From NCBI RefSeq assembly GCF_039543245.1, contig NZ_BAABJJ010000026.1, positions 1 through 37,859 on the forward strand: 37,859 bases of DNA. Direction: 5' to 3'. The notes under the pieces are model-generated. The model saw only the letters and a list, made by a program, of their open reading frames with translations. It ran no database searches and had not been told where the DNA came from. This stretch comes from Algibacter_G agarivorans. GTDB taxonomy: Bacteria > Bacteroidota > Bacteroidia > Flavobacteriales > Flavobacteriaceae. Shown one piece after another: positions 1-9,409 of the stretch (within the stretch, counting starts at the first letter, position 1; every line of letters starts with the position of its first letter). A program made the position numbers and the translations under genes.

Positions 1-3000
1 TATTTTTTGTGTACAGGTTGCTGTGTTCCCGGAACCATCGGTCACGGTCCAAGTTACGGTCGTATCTCCTAGCGCAAAAGGCTCAGCGGCATCGTTTGTC
101 ACAGAGGCCACGCTACAGTTATCTGCTGTTGTCGGTGTGCCCAGTGCCACGCCGGAAGCGGTACATAGACCGGCATCCACGTTCACTGCCACATCTGCAG
201 GACAGGTGATGGTCGGTTTGATGTTATCGGTCACTGTTATTTTTTGCGTACAGGTTTCTGTGTTCCCGGAACCATCGGTCACGGTCCAGGTCACGGTGGT
301 ATCGCCTAGAGCGAATGGCTCAGAGGCATCATTTGTCACAGAGGCCACGCTACAGTTATCTGCTGTGGTCGGTGTGCCCAGTGCCACGCCGGAAGCGGTA
401 CATAGACCGGCATCAACATTGACTGCAACATCTGCAGGACAGGTGATGGTCGGTTTGATGTTATCGGTCACTGTTATTGTTTGTGTACAGGTTTCTGTGT
501 TCCCAGAGCCATCGGTCACGGTCCAAGTTACGGTCGTATCACCTAGAGCGAATGGCTCAGAGGCATCATTTGTCACAGAGGCCACGCTACAGTTATCGGC
601 TGTTGTCGGTGTGCCCAGTGCCACGCCGGAAGCGGTACATAGACCGGCATCCACGTTCACGGCCACATCTGCAGGACAGGTGATGGTCGGTTTGATAGTA
701 TCGGTCACCGTTATTGTTTGCGTACAGGTTGCTGTGTTCCCGGAACCATCGGTCACGGTCCAGGTTACGGTCGTATCACCTAGAGCGAATGGCTCAGAAG
801 CATCGTTTGTAACCGTAGCTACCGAACAGTTATCCGCTGTGGTCGGTGTGCCCAGTGCCACGCCGGAAGCGGTACATAGACCGGCATCCACGTTCACGGC
901 CACATCTGCAGGACAGGTAATGGTCGGTTTGATGTTATCGGTCACTGTTATTTTTTGCGTACAGGTTTCTGTGTTCCCGGAACCATCGGTCACGGTCCAG
1001 GTCACGGTGGTATCGCCTAGAGCGAATGGCTCAGCGGCATCGTTGGTAACCGTAGCTACCGAACAGTTATCCGCTGTGGTCGGTGTTCCTAGTGCCACAC
1101 TAGAAGCGGTACATAGACCGGCATCCACGTTCACTGCAACATCTGCAGGGCAGGTGATGGTCGGTTTGATAGTATCGGTCACCGTTATTTTTTGTGTACA
1201 GGTTGCTGTGTTCCCGGAACCATCGGTCACGGTCCAAGTTACGGTCGTATCTCCTAGAGCGAATGGCTCAGAGGCATCGTTGGTAACCGTAGCTACCGAA
1301 CAGTTATCCGCTGTGGTCGGTGTTCCTAGGGCTACAGCCGTAGCGACACAAGTTCCAGCATCCACGTTCACTACAACATCTGCAGGACAGGTGATGGTCG
1401 GTTTGATAGTATCGGTCACTGTTATTGTTTGTGTACAGGTTGCTGTGTTCCCGGAACCATCGGTCACGGTCCAAGTTACGGTGGTATCACCTAGCGCGAA
1501 TGGCTCAGAGGCATCGTTGGTCACAGAGGCTACGCTACAGTTATCCGCTGTGGTCGGTGTTCCCAGGGCTACACCTGAAGCGGTACATAGACCGGCATCC
1601 ACGTTCACGGCCACATCTGCAGGACAGTTAATGGTCGGGTCAATGTTATCGGTCACTGTTATTGTTTGTGTACAGGTTTCTGTGTTCCCAGAACCATCGG
1701 TCACGGTCCAGGTCACGGTCGTATCTCCTAGAGCGAATGGCTCAGCGGCATCGTTTGTCACAGAGGCCACGCTACAGTTATCTGCTGTTGTCGGTGTGCC
1801 CAGTGCCACGCCGGAAGCGGTACATAGACCGGCATCCACGTCCACTGCAACATCTGCAGGACAGGTGATGGTCGGTTTGATGTTATCGGTCACTGTTATT
1901 TTTTGTGTACAGGTTGCTGTGTTCCCGGAACCATCGGTCACGGTCCAAGTTACGGTGGTATCACCTAGCGCGAATGGCTCAGAGGCATCGTTGGTCACAG
2001 AGGCTACGCTACAGTTATCCGCTGTGGTTGGTGTTCCCAGGGCTACACCTGAAGCGACACAAGTTCCAGCATCCACGTTCACGGCCACATCTGCAGGACA
2101 GGTAATGGTCGGTTTGATAGTATCGGTCACTGTTACAATCTGCGTACAGGTTTCTGTGTTCCCGGAACCATCGGTCACGGTCCAGGTCACGGTGGTGTCT
2201 CCCAGCGCAAAAGGCTCAGCGGCATCGTTTGTCACAGAGGCCACGCTACAGTTATCGGCTGTTGTCGGTGTGCCCAGTGCCACGCCGGAAGCGGTACATA
2301 GACCGGCATCCACGTTCACTGCCACATCTGCAGGACAGGTAATGGTCGGTTTGATAGTATCGGTCACTGTTACAATCTGCGTACAGGTTGCTGTGTTCCC
2401 GGAACCATCGGTCACGGTCCAGGTCACGGTGGTGTCTCCCAGCGCGAATGGCTCAGAAGCATCGTTTGTAACCGTAGCTACCGAACAGTTATCAGCTGTG
2501 GTCGGTGTGCCCAGTGCCACGCCAGAAGCGGTACATAGACCGGCATCCACGTCCACTGCAACATCCGCAGGACAGGTAATGGTCGGGTCAATGTTATCGG
2601 TCACTGTTATTTTTTGTGTACAGGTTGCTGTGTTCCCAGAGCCATCGGTCACGGTCCAAGTTACGGTCGTATCACCTAGAGCGAATGGCTCAGAAGCATC
2701 GTTTGTAACCGTAGCTACCGAACAGTTATCCGCTGTGGTCGGTGTGCCCAGTGCAACACCTGAAGCGGTACATAGACCGGCATCCACGTTGACTGCAACA
2801 TCTGCAGGACAGGTAATGGTCGGGTCAATGTTATCGGTCACCGTTATTGTTTGCGTACAGGTTGCTGTGTTCCCAGAGCCATCGGTCACGGTCCAAGTTA
2901 CGGTCGTATCACCTAGAGCGAATGGCTCAGAGGCATCATTTGTCACAGAGGCCACGCTACAGTTATCCGCTGTTGTCGGTGTGCCCAGTGCCACGCCAGA

Positions 3001-3318
3001 AGCGGTACATAGACCGGCATCAACATTGACTGCAACATCTGCAGGACAGGTAATGGTCGGTTTGATAGTATCGGTCACTGTTATTGTTTGCGTACAGGTT
3101 GCTGTGTTCCCGGAACCATCGGTCACGGTCCAGGTCACGGTGGTGTCTCCCAGCGCGAATGGCTCAGCGGCATCGTTTGTCACAGAGGCCACGCTACAGT
3201 TATCGGCTGTTGTCGGTGTGCCCAGTGCCACGCCGGAAGCGGTACATAGACCGGCATCCACGTCCACTGCAACATCTGCAGGACAGGTGATGGTCGGTTT
3301 GATAGTATCGGTTACTGT
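1..3318 (-). repeat. Tandem array of 14 HYR-encoding 237-bp units
   Basis: The period is exactly 237 bp with no indels: the same landmark recurs from about position 11 to 3092 in steps of 237. Each unit encodes 79 residues starting TVTDTIKPTITCPADV and ending NTATCTQ, with cysteines at unit positions 12, 25, 41 and 75. Units differ only by block substitutions, for example SVASVTNDA versus SVATVTNDA, GLCTASG versus GTCVASG, and DNIDPTI versus DTIKPTI, shuffled in a mosaic way. The array continues past base 1. Confidence 0.95.
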
Positions 3319-6276
3319 AAAAACTTCAAAACTATCTGAAATAGTACAACTATTTGAATCAGTAACTGTTACAGTATATGTTCCTGCTAAAAGATTTGAT
3401 AAATCTTCTGAAGTTTCCGAATTACTCCATGAGTATGTGTAAGGTTGTACGCCTCCAATAACATTAATATCGATAGCTCCAGTTGCTTCACCTGAACAAT
3501 TAACATTAGTCGCACTATCTAAAGAAACCTCTAATTCATCTGGTTGAGAAATAATGATATTAATAGTGTCTGAACAATCATTATCATCATTTACATAAAC
3601 TGTATAATTACCAGCACTTAAATTATTGAAAACACCAGTAGTATTACTGAAATCTATATTATCTAAACTATATGTATATGGTTCAGTTCCTCCAGTTGGA
3701 TCAATTGTAAATGATCCATTAGATTCACCATTACATACAATATCTTGCTTTGATGCAATCACTTCTTCAAGTGAAATATTGGTAATAGTAACATCAAAAC
3801 CGCAAGTTAATTCATCTGTGCTACCATCTGGGTATGTATAGGTAGCAGTGTAAGTAACACCTGTGTTACCATCAGGAAATAAGTCTCCGGGGTTATAATT
3901 TGATGTTACAGCAAAATTAACTCCATCCAAACATGCTGTATCTAATAATACGGCATTGTAGTAAATTCGATCTACTTCAATTTTATCACTTGCATTTAAA
4001 TTTGAACCATTATCATCAAAACTAAATCTTAATCTATAGGCTCCACTTGGAATTGAACTTGGAATTGTAATGGTTTGCAATCCATTTGATGAAATTCCAG
4101 TAACGGAATCTGAAAAAACAACTGTGGTATTATCAAGAACCTCCAATGTCCAATCGAAAGCGACATTTGGGACAATAAGTTCCATATTTATAGTTACTCC
4201 TGAGGTTGTATCAAAATAAGAAAGAGGCGCAGTAAAATTAACATCAGTACCATTAGATTGAAATAATCTTAAATTATTGCTGCCAATTCTTTGTACACCG
4301 CTGTATTCCCAGCAGGCATTACCACTTTCAGGTAAGTTAAATTCCACATTAAAGGAATGGTCATCACCGGGAGAAGAAGTACAACATTGATAAGAAAATT
4401 GAGGTGGTAACCATGAAAATGATGTACCAATACCTTCAGCACTACATACTGTATCAACTGCAGGAGGGCAACCATCGACAATAATTTGACATGGAATGAC
4501 GTCAGGTTCGGTAACAGTAGCAGAATTGGTTGCAGTACATCCATTAACATCAGTTATGGTTACACTATAATTACCCGCAGTTAAACCTGTAATATTTTGA
4601 TATGTTGAGCCATTATTCCATATATAGGTATATGGAGCAGTACCGCCATTTACAGATAAATAAACAGCTCCCGTATTATCTCCATTACACAAAACATCAT
4701 CTATAGTTCTAGTTGATGATATTTCCTGCGATGGTTGATTGATAATATAATCTTGAGTAATTGTACAACCGTTATAATCAGTTATTGTAACCTTATAGTT
4801 TCCGGCAATAACATTATTTAAATCTTCAGTTATATCACCATTGTTCCATGAATAAACATAAGGTGCTTTACCGCCTGATAATGTAATATCGATAGCTCCT
4901 GTTACATCTGTTCTACATGGCACATCTGTTACAGTTCCCGTAAGTTCTAAATTATCTAAAATTATTGGATTACTAGAGTTATAATTAAGACAACTGTTAA
5001 AAATATTGGTAACAGCCAAATTATAGCTTCCTTCAGGTAATGCATTAAAGTTTGGTGACGCCTGAAATGTACTTCCATTATCTATAGAATATTCATATTC
5101 TGCACCCAAAGGACTCGTAACAGTAATTGTGAAATCATCATTAGTAGATCCACAAGCAACTGTGAAATCTGGTTCAGGAGGTAAATCAGCATATGATAAA
5201 GTTACTGTGGCCTGATCACAGACAGCAGTATTTGGAGCTGGTAAGCATACTTCATAATCAAATGTTACATCACCAGTAAAATTTGTAGCAGGTACATAGG
5301 TATAGGTGCCGTCCGTGTTAAATGTAAATGATTGACCTGCAGGTGTTGGACCTGAGGTTAATGTGTAAGTTGAATTAGCAGGAACGTTATTGGTTTCATT
5401 AAGGCTACCATTATATGTTCCATTAATACATTCCGTATTCTGTTGGTCTACGGCATATTTTTGTAATATAAATATCTTTCCATCACCATGATCAGTTGTT
5501 GATGCATTAAATTCTATTCTCGAGATTTTTGAACCTGTTGGAACAATATCACTCAGATAAAATAACGCTATGCCAATGGTACCATTATTTTCAACAACGC
5601 GTTCTGTTTTCCAATAGTCAGAATTTGCATTTGGTGCTTGATTCGGGAAAAATTTCGGACCCCATTGTGTAGAAGTAGGTCTTACAAATGTTTCTCCTAA
5701 TTGTTGTTCTGGTCCACCTGCTAGAGGTGTTCCATATATAGCAATATGAAAACAGTTATTTGCATTACGTTCAGTAACAGCTAACACCCCGCCATCATTT
5801 GATGGAATTGCAGGGTTGTAAAATATACTTTGTTTTTGAGCGTCTGTTGTTGCTACTGCACTAAAATTTGAACAAATATTTCGACCATTTAGATTTGATG
5901 TGAAATAATGATTAATATTTTTATCCTGAAAAGCCGATAGAGCAAAAGTGTTCCAATTGGCTACATTACTAGAATTTGCAAGAGTTGTTCCGTTTTCTAA
6001 AATTGTATTTTGGCTATGGCCATCTGGTCCCAATCTTGTCATTTCATAACTGGAAGGAACAACAAAAGTATTGTAAACAACTCCATTGATGGTAACCGAA
6101 GCAATTGTAGCTGGGTCATTAGTGTTACTTTGTGTATCGGACCACTGAAACGTTACACCAGTTTGTATAGATGGAGACTGCTGTGCAATCAACAGACTAG
6201 GTAAAACAATAAAAAAGACTAAAAATATAGCTTTTGTTATGTTTATGGCAGAAATATAATTGTAATTATTTCTCAT
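1..6276 (-). CDS. Giant secreted SprB/HYR-repeat adhesin-like protein (3' end outside window)
   Basis: The frame is open from the ATG at 6276 to base 1 (at least 2092 residues), so the C-terminus lies outside. An in-frame TAA eight codons upstream fixes the start. Residues 1-32 are a signal peptide ending LLIAQ. An N-terminal region of about 250 residues is followed by a cadherin-like module near 285-355, then SprB-type repeats (pattern GAIDI...GG..PY.Y.W, ending AG.Y.V.VTD) near 450-515, 515-590, 830-905 and 910-980. A Cys-rich stretch lies near 593-672. From residue 987, 14 HYR repeats of 79 residues follow. Such proteins are usually exported by the type IX system and act at the surface in adhesion or gliding; the sorting domain that would prove this is outside the window. 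It is divergent from the sixA-like gene. Exact function is inferred. Confidence 0.9.
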   Translation of the reverse strand, partial: MRNNYNYISAINITKAIFLVFFIVLPSLLIAQQSPSIQTGVTFQWSDTQSNTNDPATIASVTINGVVYNTFVVPSSYEMTRLGPDGHSQNTILENGTTLANSSNVANWNTFALSAFQDKNINHYFTSNLNGRNICSNFSAVATTDAQKQSIFYNPAIPSNDGGVLAVTERNANNCFHIAIYGTPLAGGPEQQLGETFVRPTSTQWGPKFFPNQAPNANSDYWKTERVVENNGTIGIALFYLSDIVPTGSKISRIEFNASTTDHGDGKIFILQKYAVDQQNTECINGTYNGSLNETNNVPANSTYTLTSGPTPAGQSFTFNTDGTYTYVPATNFTGDVTFDYEVCLPAPNTAVCDQATVTLSYADLPPEPDFTVACGSTNDDFTITVTSPLGAEYEYSIDNGSTFQASPNFNALPEGSYNLAVTNIFNSCLNYNSSNPIILDNLELTGTVTDVPCRTDVTGAIDITLSGGKAPYVYSWNNGDITEDLNNVIAGNYKVTITDYNGCTITQDYIINQPSQEISSTRTIDDVLCNGDNTGAVYLSVNGGTAPYTYIWNNGSTYQNITGLTAGNYSVTITDVNGCTATNSATVTEPDVIPCQIIVDGCPPAVDTVCSAEGIGTSFSWLPPQFSYQCCTSSPGDDHSFNVEFNLPESGNACWEYSGVQRIGSNNLRLFQSNGTDVNFTAPLSYFDTTSGVTINMELIVPNVAFDWTLEVLDNTTVVFSDSVTGISSNGLQTITIPSSIPSGAYRLRFSFDDNGSNLNASDKIEVDRIYYNAVLLDTACLDGVNFAVTSNYNPGDLFPDGNTGVTYTATYTYPDGSTDELTCGFDVTITNISLEEVIASKQDIVCNGESNGSFTIDPTGGTEPYTYSLDNIDFSNTTGVFNNLSAGNYTVYVNDDNDCSDTINIIISQPDELEVSLDSATNVNCSGEATGAIDINVIGGVQPYTYSWSNSETSEDLSNLLAGTYTVTVTDSNSCTISDSFEVFTVTDTIKPTITCPADVAVDVDAGLCTASGVALGTPTTADNCSVASVTNDAAEPFALGDTTVTWTVTDGSGNTATCTQTITVTDTIKPTITCPADVAVNVDAGLCTASGVALGTPTTADNCSVASVTNDASEPFALGDTTVTWTVTDGSGNTATCTQTITVTDNIDPTITCPADVAVNVDAGLCTASGVALGTPTTADNCSVATVTNDASEPFALGDTTVTWTVTDGSGNTATCTQKITVTDNIDPTITCPADVAVDVDAGLCTASGVALGTPTTADNCSVATVTNDASEPFALGDTTVTWTVTDGSGNTATCTQIVTVTDTIKPTITCPADVAVNVDAGLCTASGVALGTPTTADNCSVASVTNDAAEPFALGDTTVTWTVTDGSGNTETCTQIVTVTDTIKPTITCPADVAVNVDAGTCVASGVALGTPTTADNCSVASVTNDASEPFALGDTTVTWTVTDGSGNTATCTQKITVTDNIKPTITCPADVAVDVDAGLCTASGVALGTPTTADNCSVASVTNDAAEPFALGDTTVTWTVTDGSGNTETCTQTITVTDNIDPTINCPADVAVNVDAGLCTASGVALGTPTTADNCSVASVTNDASEPFALGDTTVTWTVTDGSGNTATCTQTITVTDTIKPTITCPADVVVNVDAGTCVATAVALGTPTTADNCSVATVTNDASEPFALGDTTVTWTVTDGSGNTATCTQKITVTDTIKPTITCPADVAVNVDAGLCTASSVALGTPTTADNCSVATVTNDAAEPFALGDTTVTWTVTDGSGNTETCTQKITVTDNIKPTITCPADVAVNVDAGLCTASGVALGTPTTADNCSVATVTNDASEPFALGDTTVTWTVTDGSGNTATCTQTITVTDTIKPTITCPADVAVNVDAGLCTASGVALGTPTTADNCSVASVTNDASEPFALGDTTVTWTVTDGSGNTETCTQTITVTDNIKPTITCPADVAVNVDAGLCTASGVALGTPTTADNCSVASVTNDASEPFALGDTTVTWTVTDGSGNTETCTQKITVTDNIKPTITCPADVAVNVDAGLCTASGVALGTPTTADNCSVASVTNDAAEPFALGDTTVTWTVTDGSGNTATCTQKI

Positions 6277-6317
6277 ATCATTATGTATAATAACTTATAG
6301 AATCTATAATGTTGATT

Positions 6318-6374
6318 AATAACAAACGTTTTAATACCAAGGGTTTATCTTTTGGAGTTAAAATGTTTGTTATT
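6318..6374. promoter_or_regulatory. Long dyad upstream of the adhesin gene
   Basis: The left arm 6318-6338 and right arm 6354-6374 pair over 18 consecutive positions including two G-T wobbles. After one mismatch, CCAA/TTGG adds four more pairs (6337-6340 with 6352-6355), leaving an 11-base loop. The dyad lies about 42-98 bases before the adhesin ATG, so it could be an operator overlapping the promoter or a hairpin in the leader. The dyad is seen; its role is inferred. A terminator is less likely because no gene ends here. Confidence 0.6.
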
Positions 6375-6698
6375 CAATAACACCTTTGTTTTTTACTAAA
6401 AAAGAGGGAAATATTATTAACTTGAATGTAATAATGGATAGATTAATATATTTTTGATTTGGGGTCATACTTGTTATTTATTTAGTAGGTTATTCTTAGT
6501 AGGTAAAAGCAAAAAACGTTATATGAGATTATTAAATCAAATAAACGAGTTAATACGCTTATAAATTCGACTAAATGATATTTACCTAGTTTTCAACGGT
6601 ATTATAATTTGTTTCATCGACTTAAAATATTTATTATGCACTAGTTTTGTGTTCTTTTTAATATTTACCATTACTTTTATAGAGCAAATAAAATCCTT

Positions 6699-6748
6699 TT
6701 TATCGAATAAAACAACTTTTTATCGATAAAAAATGCGTTTAATCGATA
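6699..6748 (+). promoter_or_regulatory. Three ATCGA motifs at 20-bp spacing before the sixA-like gene
   Basis: The motifs TTTTATCGA, TTTTATCGAT and TTTAATCGAT recur with ATCGA starting at about 6702, 6722 and 6742, a period of 20 bp or roughly two helical turns. The last copy ends a few bases before the ATG at 6752. Phased direct repeats like this often bind a regulator; no regulator can be named. Confidence 0.4.
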
Positions 6749-6751
6749 TTT

Positions 6752-7240
6752 ATGAAAAAAATAATTATAGTTAGACATGCCAAATCATCATGGGAGCATA
6801 ATGTAACTGACCATGAAAGACCTCTAAATGACAGGGGATACAGTGATGCAAATCTAGTTTCAAGCCATTTTAAGGATAACAGCTTAAATATTGATTTTGT
6901 TATATCTAGCGATGCCATGCGAACAAAAACAACAGCGAATATTTTTATTTCAAATTTAAATATTGACAAAAACATCTTTCGTTTAAACCACGATTTATAT
7001 GATTTTTCAGGAAGCAATCTTGTTGAAGTTGTCAAGAGATGTGAAGATTCAATCGATAATTTAATGGTTTTTGGTCATAACCATGCTATTACAGCTTTTG
7101 TTAATACTTACGGAGATAGTTATATTGATAATGTACCAACATGCGGTGTTGTTATTATAGCATTTGATATTAAAAGCTGGAACAACTTAAAATCCGGTAG
7201 CACCATTAAAACTTTATTTCCTAGAGATTTAAAGTCATAG
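6752..7240 (+). CDS. SixA-like histidine phosphatase
   Basis: The protein has 162 residues and belongs to the histidine phosphatase (phosphoglycerate mutase-like) superfamily, SixA branch. The catalytic RHA motif puts the phospho-accepting histidine at residue 9. R57 (SDAMRTKT) and the second histidine of the GHN motif (H109) complete the pocket. The short RHAKSSW form is typical of SixA, which in E. coli dephosphorylates phosphohistidine of signalling and PTS proteins; the target here is unknown. There is no signal peptide, so it should act in the cytoplasm. It lies 102 bases upstream of ppk on the same strand, so a link to phosphate or polyphosphate metabolism is plausible but inferred. Confidence 0.88.
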   Translation: MKKIIIVRHAKSSWEHNVTDHERPLNDRGYSDANLVSSHFKDNSLNIDFVISSDAMRTKTTANIFISNLNIDKNIFRLNHDLYDFSGSNLVEVVKRCEDSIDNLMVFGHNHAITAFVNTYGDSYIDNVPTCGVVIIAFDIKSWNNLKSGSTIKTLFPRDLKS

Positions 7241-7305
7241 TTCATAAATTCAAAAATCAGCAATGTCATATCTTTTTTTTGCAGTATAATTTAGCTTAAA
7301 TAGAA

Positions 7306-7313
7306 TATATTTG
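7306..7313 (+). promoter_or_regulatory. Candidate -7 box for ppk-ppx
   Basis: TATATTTG matches the Bacteroidota -7 consensus TAnnTTTG exactly and ends 29 bases before the ppk ATG. A TTTG at 7278-7281 could be the -33 box, but the 24-base gap is slightly long. Confidence 0.45.
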
Positions 7314-7342
7314 TTTTTCAATTAAAATTTAAAGAAATCTAA

Positions 7343-9406
7343 ATGACCAAGACGGAAATCCCAAAGAATAATTATGTAAACAGAGAGATAAGTTGGTTAC
7401 AATTTAATGCAAGAGTTTTACAGGAAGCTGCCGATGAAACTGTTCCTTTAATAGAAAGATTACGCTTTTTAGGTATCTTTTCAAATAATTTAGACGAATT
7501 TTTTAAAGTAAGATATGCCACGGTAAAGCGCATTGTAGAAGCAGGAAAAGATGGAAAAAATCAGCTTGGAGGCATTAAGGCCAAGGAATTACTTGAGATA
7601 ATCACCCAAATTGTTATTAAGCAACAAAGTGAGAGTTTAGCAATTCTAGAAACCATACATAAAAGGCTAGAAGATCAGGATATTTATATTATTAATGAAA
7701 AGCAGATTGATGATGCACAGCATGATTTTATAAGGAATTACTTTATAAGAACTGTAAGCCCAGCGTTAGTTACCATTATCCTTAACGATGCTGTAGTACT
7801 TCCTAATTTAAAAGATAGCGGCGCATATTTAGCAGTGAGAATGCTAATGCCAGAGGATAATAAACAGTTTGCATTAATTGAGATACCTAAATCTATTGAT
7901 AGATTTGTTGAATTGCCAAAACAAAATGGCAAGAGTTTTATAATAATGATTGATGATTTGTTGCGCCATTGTTTAAGTGATATTTTTAATATTTTTGATT
8001 ATAAGAGTATTTCAGCACACATGATTAAAATAACTAGAGATGGTGAATTGGATTTTGAAAGTGATTTAAGTAAAAGTTTTATTGATAAAATATCAGATAG
8101 TGTAAAACACAGAGAAGTAGGGGAGCCGGTCAGGTTTGTATATGATAAAACCATACACAAAGAAACCCTTGAATACCTCATGTCTAAAATGGGGATTGAT
8201 GACACAGATAGTATCATTCCTGGTGGTAGATACCATAACCGAAGAGATTATATGGGGTTTCCAAGTCTAGGCAGAACGGATCTTTTGTATGATAAGATAG
8301 AAGCTCTACCAATAAAAGGACTTAGTTTGCAGGACAGTATTTTTAAAGCTATTGCTAAAAAAGATTATTTACTTCATGCGCCATATCAGACTTTTTCTTA
8401 TGTCGTTAAATTTTTAAGAGAAGCTGCTCTAGACCCAAAAGTTAAGACTATAAAAATCACAATTTATCGTCTTGCAGAAATTTCACATATAGCAAGTTCA
8501 TTGATAAATGCGGCTATTAATGGTAAATCAGTTACAGTTTCTATAGAGCTTCGAGCTCGGTTTGATGAACAAGCCAATATTGATTATGCAGAGCAGATGG
8601 AAGACCAAGGTGTCAATCTGGTTTTTGGTGTTGCAGGTCTTAAAGTACATAGTAAAATGTGTGTTATTGAGCGTGAGGAGGATAAAAAACTAAAGCGCTA
8701 TGGTTTTATAAGCACAGGAAATTTTAATGAATCTACAGCAAAAATCTATACCGATTATACGTTGTTTACCTCTAATCAAAAAATACTAAAAGAAATTAAT
8801 AAAATTTTCAGCTTCTTTGAAACCAATTATAAAATTTACACCTATAAGCACTTAATTGTATCACCCCATTACACGCAAATAGCTGTTTTTAAGTTAATTG
8901 ATAAAGAAATAGAACGCGTTAATAATGGTGAGGAAGGACTTATTAGGTTGAAAATGAATAGTATATCCAGTTATACTATGATTGATAAACTTTACGAAGC
9001 AAGTAGAGCAGGAGTAAAAGTACAAATGATTGTAAGAGGTATTTGTTGCTTGATTCCTGGTGTAAAAGGCATGAGCGAAAATATTGAAGTCATTAGTGTA
9101 GTAGATAAATTTTTAGAGCACTCAAGAATTTATATTTTTGGTAATAATGGCGATTCGAAATTATATATATCTTCAGCAGATTGGATGACGAGGAATATTT
9201 TTAATAGAGTAGAAGTTAGTTGCCCAATTTATGATGAAGCTATTAAGAAAGAAATTATCGATACTTTTAACATCAGTTGGAGCGATAATGTTAAAGCTAG
9301 AGTATTAAACGATTCTCAAGAAAATGAATATAGAAGCAATAATCTAGAAAAAGTACGCTCTCAGTTTGCTGTTTATGATTATTATTTAAAAAAATTAGAA
9401 AACTAG
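7343..9406 (+). CDS. ppk1: Polyphosphate kinase 1
   Basis: The 687-residue protein has the normal length of PPK1, which reversibly transfers the ATP gamma-phosphate onto polyphosphate. The N-terminal domain begins with NREISWLQFNARVL and FLGIFSNNLDEFFKVR, both family hallmarks. The phosphorylated active-site histidine is H436 in GLKVHSKMC, and the second conserved histidine is H593 in FLEHSRIYIFG. The phospholipase D-like C-terminal domains carry IELRARFDEQANI and STGNFNESTA. The stop codon lies three bases before the ppx start, so the two are almost certainly one transcript with opposed activities, synthesis and breakdown. Start at 7343 fits the usual N-terminus and the TAnnTTTG box upstream. 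Confidence 0.97.
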   Translation: MTKTEIPKNNYVNREISWLQFNARVLQEAADETVPLIERLRFLGIFSNNLDEFFKVRYATVKRIVEAGKDGKNQLGGIKAKELLEIITQIVIKQQSESLAILETIHKRLEDQDIYIINEKQIDDAQHDFIRNYFIRTVSPALVTIILNDAVVLPNLKDSGAYLAVRMLMPEDNKQFALIEIPKSIDRFVELPKQNGKSFIIMIDDLLRHCLSDIFNIFDYKSISAHMIKITRDGELDFESDLSKSFIDKISDSVKHREVGEPVRFVYDKTIHKETLEYLMSKMGIDDTDSIIPGGRYHNRRDYMGFPSLGRTDLLYDKIEALPIKGLSLQDSIFKAIAKKDYLLHAPYQTFSYVVKFLREAALDPKVKTIKITIYRLAEISHIASSLINAAINGKSVTVSIELRARFDEQANIDYAEQMEDQGVNLVFGVAGLKVHSKMCVIEREEDKKLKRYGFISTGNFNESTAKIYTDYTLFTSNQKILKEINKIFSFFETNYKIYTYKHLIVSPHYTQIAVFKLIDKEIERVNNGEEGLIRLKMNSISSYTMIDKLYEASRAGVKVQMIVRGICCLIPGVKGMSENIEVISVVDKFLEHSRIYIFGNNGDSKLYISSADWMTRNIFNRVEVSCPIYDEAIKKEIIDTFNISWSDNVKARVLNDSQENEYRSNNLEKVRSQFAVYDYYLKKLEN

Positions 9407-9409
9407 TAT

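Larger units (their letters stand above)
6277..6751. other. Divergent intergenic region between adhesin and sixA-like gene
   Basis: This AT-rich gap holds no convincing gene. It contains the long dyad at 6318-6374 close to the adhesin start, a short direct repeat TTAGTAGGT at 6482-6490 and 6496-6504, and a three-fold ATCGA motif just before the sixA-like start. It must hold the promoters of both divergent genes. I could not find a full -33/-7 pair for either. Confidence 0.7.

Noticed and set aside
477..3290. Several short plus-strand frames (about 60-70 codons) rich in Arg/Ser/His
   Set aside because: They recur at the 237-bp period in a third frame of the HYR repeats and are repeat shadows, not genes.
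1..3318. Tandem repeats considered as a CRISPR array
   Set aside because: The 237-bp units are near-identical throughout with no unique spacers and encode protein in a single frame.
23..3442. Plus-strand open frame of 1139 codons with repeated peptide
   Set aside because: It is antisense to the HYR array. The minus strand gives a signal peptide, SprB and HYR domains in one frame, while the plus frame has no recognisable domain; the repeat simply lacks stop codons in this frame and copies that property 14 times.
4269..4550. Minus-strand frame of 93 codons inside the adhesin gene
   Set aside because: It is on the same strand but in a different frame from the giant protein, with a composition of hydrophobic residues typical of a shifted reading of Thr/Asn-rich coding sequence.
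6739..7035. Minus-strand frame of 98 codons opposite the sixA-like gene
   Set aside because: The plus strand encodes a full histidine phosphatase with all catalytic residues; the opposite frame has no family features.
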